NCBI RefSeq assembly: GCF_040581485.1
Contig: NC_090134.1
Coordinates: forward strand, 11,895,501 to 11,959,500
Direction of reading: 5' to 3'
DNA length: 64,000 nt
DNA from: Linepithema humile
Taxonomy: Eukaryota > Arthropoda > Insecta > Hymenoptera > Formicidae
The notes beneath the pieces were generated by a model. The model was not told where the DNA came from, did not search any database, and worked only from the letters and a program-made list of their open reading frames with translations. Positions within the stretch are counted from its first letter, which is position 1. Every line of letters starts with the position of its first letter. The translations under genes and the position numbers were made by a program. This document shows, one piece after another, positions 1 to 11,136 of the stretch.

Positions 1-174
1 TTTGCTACTGATCTGCTGTCAAATTATGTTAGCAGGTTTTGTAACATTTCTGCTGACATTCTGCTATCATCATCTGATGTAACAGATTTTGTATACAATC
101 TGCAGTCTTTCTGCTGACAAAAATTTGTAGCAGACGTTTGGCAATATCTGTTCGAATAGACTTTGCTGACTGGG
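1..174. mobile_element. Right terminus of a DNA transposon cut by the window edge
   Basis: The block is built from repeated CTGCTG/CAGCAG-type motifs (TCTGCTGACA and close variants) and ends in TTTGCTGACTGGG. That end matches the terminal pattern of the two transposons further right, which end in TTTTGCTATGTGGG and GTGGCTATCAGGG. I infer the subterminal and terminal region of a third, related element whose body lies to the left of the window. No left end or TSD can be tested here. Confidence 0.35.
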
Positions 175-387
175 TATATATGTACACGTCGAATAATCAC
201 GTATTCCGCGAATAAAAACTTACTTAATGAAATAAACGTATATTCTCCGGTGGAGATCTTATTAGAAAACGACGTTACTGATTTAAACATATTCTTGTTA
301 TTGAGTTCGTTCTTGATCCCGTCAATTAACGCCTTCAGCGATTCGGTTATTCTACTTCCTGACTGTGCATACGTTAAGAAAACTTAC

Positions 388-917
388 AATACTTACAATT
401 AGCCTTATTTTATGCGTTTACTTTGGTATCTAAAATACACATTAAATATAAAATTAATTTCTAATTCAGTAGAAAAAAAACATTATAGTCTTACACCAGA
501 GAGGTTAAATATCATGTATATGTAATAACAAATAAATCACTTTTCCACTGACATTATACACAACTTTGCAGAAATAAAGTTATTCTGTGATTTTTGAATG
601 TGTAGTGCAGTTTAAAACACAAAAATAATAGTTTTGATTTTTCATGAATCACAGTGGTTTTATAAAATGTTCAATTTTAACAGTTTTTATTGGACTGTAC
701 TTTAGACAATATTATATTTTGCCATTTCTCTCTGCTGTAAGACAAGAATGTTTTTTTTCTACTGTAATAGAAATATATTTTCGATTTTGATACGTATTTT
801 AAATACCAAATTAATCACGTAAAATAAGGCTAATTGTAAGTATTTAAAAGAAGCATATATTGAAACAGATTATTGCAAGTCGCAAAATTAATGTTGTTTC
901 TTTTATCAAGATTTTTT
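388..917 (+). repeat. Palindromic MITE core, copy 1
   Basis: An inverted pair, AATACTTACAATTAGCC near 388 and its complement near 823-844, encloses about 400 bp. The same core recurs inverted at 28050-28534 and direct at 32120-32604, where it is the centre of a larger foldback. Here only the core and part of the right arm (to TTATCAAGATTTTTT) survive. It has no coding capacity. Confidence 0.7.
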
Positions 918-1095
918 CTGGTCAAGAGACTTAATTCATTTTACCAAGGGCGGAACCTCGTGCGATTTTCAAGGGGAAGAGGAAGGTCTATGACGGAGGT
1001 CCTACAACTATTAAGGATTTACACACTAGAATTAGGTTGTAACATGAGTTGACGTTACATTGACGTATTTCCTAATTTGGTTTGATTTCTCAGTC

Positions 1096-1097
<2 letters not shown>
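918..1097. other. Unassigned intergenic stretch
   Basis: I see no gene, repeat boundary or conserved motif here. It separates the MITE core from a GA microsatellite. Confidence 0.5.

Positions 1098-1132
<35 letters not shown>
1098..1132. repeat. (GA)n microsatellite
   Basis: An uninterrupted run of AG dinucleotides. Confidence 0.95.
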
Positions 1133-1133
<1 letters not shown>

Positions 1134-1136
<3 letters not shown>

Positions 1137-1700
1137 GGAGTGACTATGAAATTTAGACTTACTACTTGGATGTCTTGAAATGTAATTGGCGCGCACGATA
1201 TTTTACTCCTCCACGGCGCGTTTTGGATTTAGGCATGAAAAGGATGATTGTGTTAATTCGAAAATTCCAGGCGTAAAGCGTGCGGTGGGCCGCACCACGA
1301 TTCGTGGAGATACAGAAATTAATACAACGTGCGGTGGTCCGCATCGGAGTTATTAACTCTGAGTGCTGATTCGTAGTAACAACTAGGATGGACGTTGAGG
1401 TAGGTTGAAGACGCAAGAAATAGTTGAGCCGAGATGTTAGTTTAACAAACACTTTTCTATGAATACAAAATTCGTTTAGTAAATATTTCTAAGTTCGATA
1501 CAGAGTTTATGTTCGAAAGAGTCGGATTCAGAGATGTTGCTCGGGTCTTAGTCGGAGTAGAACTGTTCGGAAAACACTGACTCTCTCTACTACTAGTGGT
1601 GTTACCCCTGCTACTGGTGGGTGTCTTCCTTTTATACCCGGGTTTTTTGGTTTTGGAAGGGAGGTATTTCTTCTGAGGTTCCCTATATTTTTTCTGAGAT
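1134..1700 (-). other. LTR-like or promoter-like block, minus strand
   Basis: This block is GC-richer than its surroundings. On the minus strand it has a TATA-like GTATAAAAG at 1637-1629. A 96-codon minus-strand reading frame (1452-1162) ends in a basic stretch (KSKTRRGGVKYRAR) but matches no family I recognise. It could be a retroelement LTR with the start of its internal region, or unrelated unique DNA. No LTR ends or TSD were found. Confidence 0.2.
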
Positions 1701-1762
1701 TTACAGTCTTTTATGAAACATATATCATATTAATAAAATATTTTAACATTATGTATTTGCAG

Positions 1763-1993
1763 AATATGATTTTTCACGTTAATGTATAAAATAAGAATAA
1801 AGTGATAAAAATTATATATTGCAATATATAAACAAAACAAGTAACATTTCTACAATTTTAGTAGAAAAACATTTTTCCTATTAAAACATATTAACATGAG
1901 TTAATTGCGAAAATAAGCTTTAAGCATATTTAATATATTATTAATTTATTTATATGTTCCAATTTTATACATTAACGTGAAAAATCACATTAT
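1763..1993. repeat. Hairpin MITE-like inverted repeat
   Basis: GATTTTTCACGTTAATGTAT at about 1768 is repeated in inverse at about 1969-1988, around an AT-rich centre of roughly 180 bp. The structure fits a small non-autonomous DNA element. No clear TSD was identified. Confidence 0.5.
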
Positions 1994-2524
1994 GAATGCA
2001 TATCTTTTGTAAATAGCAAAATACATTAAGGAGTAAAGGAAAGAATTGATTGAAAATAAAAGAAACATGTTTTTACTTAAAAAATATTTATGACTATTGT
2101 GGCGACATACCGCCACACCGCTGCACCGAAGCGGTATAGTTCATTGCGGCGCCGCTACGCGCCGCAGACCCTCAGCCAAGATCTAAGCCTACGGCTACAC
2201 CGCCAGGTAGCGCAGGCGGTGTAAGGCTTTCTTGCGATCGAGAATCGATCGACTCACTATAATAGAGCGTCGACTCGATCTGTTGCTTCACTCACTCGCT
2301 TCAAGGCGAGCTCTTTTCTAGGACCCTTGAGCTGAATAATAGCTCTCTAGTAGAAGAGCGTAACCAGAGGCTAGTTTCCTCTTCGTTTTCTTACAGTGCC
2401 TAGAAAGGCACGGAAACGAAAAACAGAGTCCCAGCTTCGGCCGCACACTTCATCTAAGCGGCCCACTGTTTCTCCAGCATCGTCGTCGCCTCCACAGACT
2501 CTAGCTTGGAAATTAATTCCTTTA

Positions 2525-4185
2525 CTCTCTAAATTTCTTAGAGTAAAATCTAACTCCAAACGAGTGGATATTCATTCCAAGCGATAGTGAAAATACTGCC
2601 ACTCGTAAAGAGTAAAAATTTACTTTTCACAAAAATGATTGTTTCACTCTAATGTAGAGTAAAGTATCACTCTACGTTAGAGTAATGTATTACTCGTTCC
2701 GGCGTTAATAATTCACTCGATCAAAGAGTGAAATCTTCATTCTTTCGTCAAGCGAATTTTTCACTTAATTGTTACGAGTGAACAAATTCACTCTTAATAA
2801 GTTTTAATTCTAAGCAATGTATATAAATAAGAAATAGACAAAATAATATTTATTAACTATAATTGACAAAGTAATATATATTATAAACACATTATTAAGA
2901 CGTTATTTTTGTTATTTATTATTTTTTTCATTATCATCAGATAATCTGTAAAAATAATTAATTTATTATTTCTCAGATAAAATATCTCCCTCATTTAGAA
3001 GCTTGCAAAAGTTTGTCATATTTTTTATAAGTTTTACCTAAAAATTAAAGTAAATAATTTTACAAACACGGAATTAAAAGAAAACCTGAAGTGACACAAA
3101 AAGTGTGATAAAAATAACAGATACTTTAATTGAACGACATATACACTTTTGTTACTATTAACAAATAAACTAAAATGAAAAATACGACCAACTTTTGAAA
3201 AAACTTCTTTTTGATCCGCGTCCTCAATTATATTCCGACTTTTTGTGTGGACGAGCTACATATTTATTAAATAATTTTACTAATAATTTTAATTATAATA
3301 AATATGTAGCTCGTCCACATAAAGTCAGAATATAATTTATTGTAATGTTTATTAATATACACAATTATATTACTGCTATAACATTATCAAACTATAATTT
3401 TAATTTTATTGCAAATCTTACCTTTCAAAATATTGACGGCGTCTTCCGAAATTCCACTGCTTAATAAAAATTTATTTAAGGTTTCAGTACTGTTTAACGT
3501 CTTTTAACAAAAGAAAAAAATTTAATATTATTTCAACAGACTTAACTATAACCGAGATTTTGCAGCACATGGTACGCACTTGCCGATTTAATAAACTACA
3601 AGTCATTATATAAGTTACTTCTCATTGTACTACTTGTTTATCGATATGCAAACCGAATTTATGACGAAGCTACGTAGCACGGCGAATCACATGCTGTGAG
3701 ATCTCGATTTACTCTTTTTGTAACCTAACCTAGAAAAACAATTTAACCTAAACACCATTCTTTACATAATATATTAAATCAGTAAATAAACTACACATAA
3801 ATTCTTATAAGTATTTACCTTTGGAAGAAACGTTGACATTTTTATATGTTTATCTACGTGTATTCTTTATAGATATTCTTATTTATATCCACGATGTCTT
3901 GCACCAAATACGTGTAACAATGAGACGAAAACAAGAGATAATGAGACGCAGTGATCATTCACTCTTCATGTGAATGAAATATTCACTCCACACTGCATAG
4001 AGTGAAAATATTCACTCTACAAAATAAAGTACACATGATCACTCTACTTTGCAAAGTGAAAAATTCACTCTACAACAAAAAGAGAGAGAATTAACTCCGT
4101 ATGAATGAAAAGTCACTCTAACTCGAGTTACACGACCAGTCACTCAATTTTTCGAATGCGTTTTCACTCCAAGAAATTTAGAGAG
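2525..4185. mobile_element. Non-autonomous TIR element with TTCACTC arrays
   Basis: Terminal inverted repeats CTCTCTAAATTTCTT(A/G)GAGT face each other at 2525 and 4185 with TA at both ends (2523-2524, 4186-4187). Comparison with LTR copy 2, which lacks the insert at CCTTAGAGTTCTG, confirms the insertion. Both subterminal regions (about 2570-2800 and 3950-4180) are packed with TTCACTCT or its complement in both orientations. The AT-rich centre has no coding region. The TA TSD suggests Tc1/mariner-like mobilisation, but that assignment is tentative. Confidence 0.7.
3230..3333. repeat. Short hairpin nested in the TTCACTC element
   Basis: TGTGGACGAGCTACATATTTATT and its complement are separated by about 35 bp of AT-rich DNA. 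Immediately upstream, 3211-3230 (TTTGATCCGCGTCCTCAATT) resembles the right terminus of the foldback at 47243-48714, so a fragment of that family may also be present. Confidence 0.55.
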
Positions 4186-4944
4186 TAGAGTTCTGTGTCC
4201 GGTTGACTCGGCCGTTACGGAACACTTTCATACCTGGGGACATTCGGATTCGGAGACCTCTCTCTCCTCGGTTTGTAGAACGCTGTGCAGCGCCGAGTCT
4301 CGGCGCCGAGAGCCGAGACGGTCGCAGCGCAAGGCACGCCAGAGACTCGCTCCATCGCAATCCAAACCTCGCCGCCTAGGGCGTGCTCGGAGAGCAGTTG
4401 CAATACAGAAGACCACTTTCCGAACGGAGTTCTTCCAACGCCAGGAAAAGGGTTACAGCGAGCTTCATCAATCAAGCCGTCCTTTTTAGAACCGGTTCAA
4501 TACACTAAGACGCGGCTGGTAATATCTTACCGCGTCCGTCAATTTTTGTTCTAAAATTCACGGCCTTACACTTTGCCGTGAGCGCGCCTCTGGCGCACTT
4601 AACGCTCAAACACAATCTGTACATACTCTTCTTTGACAAGAAAAATAAATATATTTTCTACGAAATTGGCTTTCTCACTTCTCACCAGTTCGAACACACA
4701 TCCTATAGCCATTACGCTATAACTATCTTATTTAACACAAAAGTAATCTGGACAAAGCATACCATGTGATTATACATTGGATAGTTTAGTATTTTAACTT
4801 TATTTTAACCATTTTAATATTGTGGTCTTTCGCACCACCCAAGAGGTTCCACTAATGGTGCGTTAGATTTTTTCAAGTGAATCTTCGCCAGGAACCCTAT
4901 TGTACCCTTTCATTTTTCATTATACATTACCTTTATATAGATAT

Positions 4945-5105
4945 GGTGTCATTTGCAGACAAGATACTTGTCGGTCATAAATGTGGTGTCATTTGTAGAC
5001 AAGATACTTGTTACATATCGTTTATAAGTGTGGTGTCATTTGCAGACAAAATACTTGTTACATGCCTGTCGTTTACAAGTGTGTCATTTGCAGACAAGAT
5101 AATTG
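4945..5105 (+). repeat. Irregular tandem repeat, four copies
   Basis: A GGTGTCATTTGCAGACAAG unit starts near 4945, 4985, 5032 and 5081 (the last copy lacks the first G). The spacing is 40, 47 and 49 bp. Just upstream, 4822-4905 resembles the block at 9762-9845 in the hAT foldback (GTGGTCTT-CGCACCACC ... GGAACCCTATTGTACC), so part of this stretch is also a dispersed repeat. Confidence 0.7.
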
Positions 5106-5187
5106 TTACACCTCTGTAATAAAAGTAGCACACAATTACTTTTCTTGTATCATATAAAAAATATTATTAAATTTATTTTAAATATTA

Positions 5188-5732
5188 TTATTGCGTATTA
5201 GATGTCGAGGGACTAACTATATCATTAACACCTGCAGTATATAGATTAAGAAGACTTTTCTGTTTCTTAGGACAATGTGCATATAAGTTGTCTATCGACA
5301 TGAGAGATAAGTGCTTTTTATTAATCTTTATGTCTAAAACAATCTCTTTTCTAGCTTTTAAAGCTGATTTTAAAACATAAGTGGCATTTACAGAGACGGA
5401 CGAAAGGCTATTTCGTTTTTAAGTCTGATAAAATTGAAAATATTCTTTCTGGGTCGGCATTAGAATTTGGAGGTGATCTAACAGCATTTATAAGAGATTT
5501 GAGTTTGGGATATCTATCATTATTTCTGGAGTTTTCACTTTGTAAAATCTGTTTCCACATGTCATTAAAATTTAATTTTTTTAAATTTGTTTTTTCTGCT
5601 ATTGTAAAATCTAGATGTACAATAAGCCATTCTTTTTTTAAACCGTTTTCGTCAAAACCTCCGAGAGTTTGAGCGATAAAAGAAACATCATTGAATGATG
5701 TTTCTCTGTCAAAATCAAATAAAACAACATCT
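5188..5732 (-). pseudogene. hAT transposase, C-terminal part (broken)
   Basis: Read on the minus strand, this is the 3' end of a DUF4371/hAT-type transposase gene. The hAT C-terminal dimerisation signature is visible (YPKLKSLINAVRS, then SNADPERIFSILSDLKTK). A frameshift near 5400 follows, and the last about 70 codons continue in another frame to a stop at 5188-5190. The 5' portion of the same gene lies at 18553-20191, about 12.8 kb away, and the two were separated by a solo LTR. With one AGAT duplication discounted, the frame carries across the junction, so these are two halves of one gene. The frameshifts make it non-functional. Confidence 0.8.
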
Positions 5733-6349
5733 TGTTCAGGATTACAAATCATAAAGCAAGAATTCCGCTTAGTTCGAAGCTTCGAGAATTCGTCAGCCTT
5801 TCTTTCACCGCTGTTTATTTGTTTCGAGCGAAACGGTCCCCACATAGCAAAGATCTCCCCAGGACATCCCAATTTGATCGAAATGGTCCCAGTTTGATCC
5901 AGAGCAAAACGTTTATCCGTAGGATTACCTGAGGGTATCCCGTGTAGCATGTCCTGTGGATATCTATGAACGATCTCCGCAGGACATCCCATTTTGATCA
6001 AAATGATCCGAACGATACAGATCGATAATAAATAGTTATTCGTAGGATTTCCTGAAGATATTTCTAGTACAAAAAATATACGTACATTAAAATTGCTGTT
6101 TTTTCAAATTTAGCAAAAGATTTCTTACATAAATATTTTTTAGTAAGACATTTTTTTTCTTAATTTGAACAGAGAACAAATTTAATTTTGTGTGCATGCG
6201 TAGACACACATATAACATACCAATATAATTTTAATCCGTCCATTTGTTAAGATCAAAGTACAAGTATATATAGAGAAAGTATTTATTTCTATTATATGAC
6301 GATACTAGAACTTGGTCATCGAGTTCTTGGTTCGAGAAGCCAGTATATA

Positions 6350-7243
6350 CAGTGATGGGAGAAAGTTCCGTAACGGTCAAATATCTTAGAAAATAATGAT
6401 TATGGAAGAAAATGTTCAATACAAAAGTTTTAGTATATTAAGTGGTCTATTATATGGTTATATTGAAATAACCTTCATGTAACCTTGAAGGACACCGCGA
6501 AGGTCAACTTTGAAATCTTAAATGGAAACTCCTATTTTCTATTACATATTGTTAAAGCTGATGTCAAGACATTTCCGAAACAATATAATGAAGTTATTTT
6601 TTATTAAGTACTTTTCGAGTTATGAGGCTTGAAAGTTACAGCATTTTGACATAAAATACAAAATATCTTGTAAAACATTCAATTTTCGGGAATCTTACCT
6701 TAATACTTAATACCTTAATACTTAATGCATAAAATAATGAGACGAATCAATTGATATAAAAAAAACACATAGTTGCTTTTAAAAAAAAATATGCAGCTGC
6801 ATGTTGCAAATTACATATTTTTTTTTAAAAGCAACAATGTGTTTTCTTTATATCAATTGATTCGTCTCATTATTTTATGCATAAAAGTATTAAGGTAAGA
6901 TTCCCGAAAATTGAATGTTTTACAAGATATTTTGTATTTTATGTCAAAATGCTGTAACTTTCAAGCCTCATAACTCGAAAAGTATGTAATAAAAAATAAC
7001 TTCATTATAGTGTTTTGGAAACGTCTTGACACCAGCTTTAAGAATATGTAATAGAAAATAGGAGTTTTCATTTAAGATTTCAAAGTTGACCTTCGCGGTC
7101 TCCTTTAAGGTCACATGAAGGTCATTTCAATATAACCATATAATAGACCACTTTATATACTAAAACTTTTGTATTAAACATTTTCTTCCATAATCATTAT
7201 TTTCCATGATATTTGACCGTTACCGGACTTTCTCTCATCACTG
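6350..7243. repeat. Tc1/mariner-type MITE, 894 bp foldback
   Basis: CAGTGATGGGAGAAAGT at 6350 and ACTTTCTCTCATCACTG ending at 7243 are inverted ends with TA outside each (TATA on both sides). The arms are long, about 400 bp, and meet near 6790 around an ATATGCAGCTGCAT centre. Diverged pieces of the same family recur at 22712-23065 and 23345-23617. It has no coding capacity. Confidence 0.75.
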
Positions 7244-8013
7244 TATAAGACTACCGCTTTTTGATTACCTAACCTTTCTCGGATCGACAACTCGAATCGA
7301 ATTCTAGATCGGTGAACATTGAGATTAACGCAGGCAGTGAAGTGTGAGTTTTGTGCTGTGATTTTCCCTTAAAAAACGGAAAAAGGCGCATAAGCGATAA
7401 CATATAAGACATCAGGAATTATTAAATTGACAGGTAATTATTAAAATTTAAAATTATTATATCAAACGCATAAAATTATTATATCAAATCATCTTTCTAT
7501 ATATATCATAAATAAGGTTATGTTTGAGAGACGTTGGCTAGTAAAACACCACTACTACAATTTTTATTTATATATTTTATATTACTTTTTGTGCTATATA
7601 TATATATATTTATAGCAATTATATATATAATTGTAAAAATATATATATATAAATATATATAATTTCTACAAATAAGTTAGTTTTACGTATGTAATACTAT
7701 GTATATGTATAGTATTGTGAAAATAGGATTCAACATTATTGTTTTAAATTATATTGCCGGAGGAGTTTGCTTATTTACAGTAAAAAAGGGACTATAGGTA
7801 CTAATATTTAAGTCATCATTAATTATTGCGTAAACAAGGTAACATAATATTCTTAACTTATGGCATAAACAAGGTAACATAATGAATCTTTAAGAATAAC
7901 TAGTTCTTTGAAAAATAACAAGAATTATGTATATGTAGGAAATATAAACGTTTGTTTTGTTAATAAATTTAGTGAATGTGTAACTTATGAACAATTGAAT
8001 ATATACTACGTAT

Positions 8014-8017
<4 letters not shown>

Positions 8018-8061
<44 letters not shown>
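8018..8061. repeat. (TA)n microsatellite
   Basis: An uninterrupted TA run inside a very AT-rich part of element 1, upstream of its transposase gene. Confidence 0.9.
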
Positions 8062-8072
<11 letters not shown>

Positions 8073-8312
8073 GCATATATGCGCAATATGTACAATTTTT
8101 GCTAGTTTTTACATGAACTAAGCTATTACTAATTCGTGTAAAACTAGCAAGAATTGTACATATATATTATTGTGACATATTACATTATTAAAGATTTATG
8201 TATATTTCTAATTTTCTTAAAATCGATTTTACTTTTTACTTACTTTATAAATATAAAACAATAATATAGCATATGAAAGATTAATTGCATTACATTGGAA
8301 AATAAAAAAATA

Positions 8313-8432
8313 AAGGCCTGTTTCACAATGCCAGGCAACAGGAAATAATCTTAGAAAGAAAGAGAAAAAAGATCTCTCTTTTTCAAAGTTATTTTTTGTT
8401 TCTATTCTTGTTGCCTGGCATTGTGATAGGTC
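8313..8432. repeat. Small MITE, about 120 bp
   Basis: CACAATGCCAGGCAACAGGAA on the left pairs with TTGTTGCCTGGCATTGTG on the right. The centre contains AAAAAAGATCTCTCTTTTT. It lies in the 5' region of element 1. Confidence 0.65.
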
Positions 8433-9111
8433 TAATAATTAATAAGATTATATAATGTCATTATAAAATATACATATATATGAAATAACTAAATTATTCT
8501 GTAGAAAGATAAAATTGATAGGCAATTTATAATTTGTCTGGTATACATTTTTTCTTTATGAATTTAAAAGTTACAATTTTATAGTTTAATTAAGAAGCTA
8601 AAAAATAATTTTTTTTTTCAAGAAAATTACAAAAAATGGAAAGATACAAAAATAAACGCAAACGGCTAGATGAAATGTCAAGTAGACATTTGAGAAGACT
8701 CGTGCAAACTGAAATTAATTTGCTAGAATTTGGAGATCAAGAAAGACTATCTAACTTGTGTACATTGCCAAGTACAAGTGCTAATACATCATCTTGTGTG
8801 AATGAATCTGACCATCGTAGAGAGATTGCATACAATAGAACTAGAAATGACAATTTTGACGTATTCGACATGTTACATGAATCAAATGAATTAAGTGACA
8901 ATGTTGACATATTCGACATGTTACATGAATCCAGTGATGCGATATTTCCCACAGCGGTCCCGGCTCCGCTGCCTCACACAACCTTACAGAAGCGCTACGT
9001 CACGTATCCGTGTAAGCTCGGCCGTTCAACCAATGGAAGAGAGCGAACGTCTCCCTTCCACCGAGCCGACACAACAGACGATAAATGCATGCTACTTGCA
9101 TGTTAAAAACA

Positions 9112-9206
9112 AGCGTTTCTGATTCAGAAAAGAAATTCTGAGGCGAGTGGCTGGAATATTAGAGATCACCTGTTCGAGACCTGCTTCGTGCAACTTTTTT
9201 TTCTTT
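9112..9206 (+). repeat. tRNA-like SINE relic in the left arm (mirrored at 11404-11500)
   Basis: GGCGAGTGGCTGG resembles an A box. About 35 bp later, GTTCGAGACC matches the pol III B-box consensus, followed by TTTTTTTTTCTTTTTT as a possible terminator. The mirror copy lies in the other arm. It is read as a tRNA-derived SINE head, not a functional tRNA, because the acceptor and anticodon arms do not form convincingly. Confidence 0.35.
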
Positions 9207-11048
9207 TTTCCACATTTGTTTCTAACATAGTAAATTATTAGATAATATTTTTTTGCCCAAAAAAATAATATTTTCTATTTATTATTAATATTCGCATATA
9301 TTAAACTAACAATTTTAGAAATAATACAGATCTGCTATTGTTAATAGAAAAATGAAGTTATTTTATAATGTTGCAACAAAGTGCTAATTTAACATATGTG
9401 AATATTTTTAATAAAGATAAAATAATTTCTTTTAACCAAAAACATTATCTAATAATTTACTTAAAATAAATATCGAAAAAGGAAAAAGAGTTACAAAATC
9501 ACAGTTTTCAAACACGAGATTTTTAATATTTTTGCCATTCGCCTTACTCGTTTAGCCATGCTTGTTATTTTACATTTATCAACATGAGAGATTACACGCC
9601 TGCAAAGCTTTTAATCATTTATTTTAAACTACTGCATATTAGCAAGATTACAGTAACTACATATACATGTACTGTGGAGATTAGTGGAGGAACACAGTAG
9701 CATTTTAAAAATGCAGTCAAATAGATATAGATTGGTAATTTTATTAGTACTATTAATAAGTAGTGGTCTTCCGCACCACCTTTGAGGTTTCACTTATGGC
9801 GCGTTTGATTTTTTTTAAGTGGATCGTCGCCTGGAACCCTATTGTACCACTTTTTTTTACACCTGTTATTTACAGGTTAAAATAATTTACAGTAGTTGAC
9901 ACTCTATTTTTGTATCTATATACTTACTGTACTTTGTATACTCACTGTACTTGTACTTTTGCGCGTTGCGCGTATATTGGCGAGTTGGGAAAATTACTTT
10001 ATAATTTTTTATAAATACAAAATATATTTTGTATTTATTATGCCTGCAATGCTATCAAGAGTAATGAGAAATACAAGGTGTCCCATTTTAAACAATCCAC
10101 TCAAATATCTCAGAAACACCGAGTTAAATAAAAAAATTTTTTAAATAAAAGTTGTAGGATTTGGAGAGAGAAAAAATATAGGGATATTTGTTTGACCTTG
10201 GATGGAAGCGCTTCTGAGATTTGAAGGTCATTTTTGTTTTTTTAAATGGAACCACTTTAATTTTTTTATATAAATCGATTTCTCATAATATTTGTCGTAA
10301 AAAGTTATAAAACTAGGATGACCAAAAATTGAATTGTTTACTAAATATTTTATACTTTAATTTTACATAATTTTACATAAACTATAAAATATCTCGTTAA
10401 ATATTTATTTTTCAGTTATCTTACATCAACACTTTTATGCACAAAATAATGAGAGGAATCAATTGGTGTAAAAAAATACATAGTTGACATAGTGTTTCTG
10501 AGATATTTGAGTGGATTGTTTAAAATGGGACACCTTGTATTTCTCATTACTCTTGATAGCATTGCAGGCATAATAAATACAAAATATATTTTGTATTTAT
10601 AAAAAATTATAAAGTAATTTTCCCAACTCGCCAATATACGCGCAACGCGCAAAAGTACAAGTACAGTGAGTATACAAAGTACAGTAAGTATATAGATACA
10701 AAAATAGAGTGTCAACTACTGTAAATTATTTTAACCTGTAAATAACAGGTGTAAAAAAAAGTGGTACAATAGGGTTCCAGGCGACGATCCACTTAAAAAA
10801 AATCAAACGCGCCATAAGTGAAACCTCAAAGGTGGTGCGGAAGACCACTACTTATTAATAGTACTAATAAAATTACCAATCTATATCTATTTGACTGCAT
10901 TTTTAATATGCTACTGTGTTCCTCCACTAATCTCCACAGTACATGTATATGTAGTTACTGTAATCTTGCTAATATGCAGTAGTTTAAAATAAATAATTAA
11001 AAGCTTTGCAGGCGTGTAATCTCTCATGTTGATAAATGTAAAATAACA

Positions 11049-11136
11049 AGCATGGCTAAACGAGTAAGGCGAATGGCAAGAATATTAAAAATCTCGTGTT
11101 TGAAAACTGTGATTTTGTAACTTTTTTTCCTTTTTC
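11049..11136 (+). repeat. Second tRNA-like relic (mirrored at about 9475-9562)
   Basis: ATGGCTAAACGAGTAAGGCG resembles the D-arm/A box of tRNA-Ser or tRNA-Leu. GTGTTTGAAAACTG sits where a degenerate B box would be, and TTTTTTTCC follows. It looks like a decayed paralogue of the unit at 9112-9206. Confidence 0.3.

Larger units (their letters stand above)
2098..4721 (+). mobile_element. Solo LTR, copy 1, split by a nested DNA element
   Basis: The sequence starts TGTGGCGAC and ends CATTACGCTATA, with a 5-bp TSD ACTAT at 2093-2097 and 4722-4726. Without the 1661-bp insert it is about 960 bp and aligns along its length with 29725-30606. It has an LTR layout: a CTATAATAG TATA-like box near 2259, a shared downstream CACTCACTCGCTTCAAGGCG block, and an AATAAA signal near 4645. 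No internal region or second LTR is attached, so it is a solo LTR. The superfamily is unknown. The short reading frames inside it are not genes. Confidence 0.75.

Noticed and set aside
5408..6001. 197-codon minus-strand reading frame taken as one protein
   Set aside because: Its N-terminal half is translated from the end of element 1 and from the solo LTR; only the C-terminal part is hAT sequence.
9896..10715. Two reading frames with identical peptides at 9896-10144 (+) and 10715-10416 (-)
   Set aside because: They are mirror copies in the arms of the hAT foldback, hydrophobic by base composition, with no recognisable domain.
11049..11136. A functional tRNA gene
   Set aside because: A- and B-box-like motifs are present but the cloverleaf does not close and the same unit is mirrored in the other arm; better called a SINE relic.
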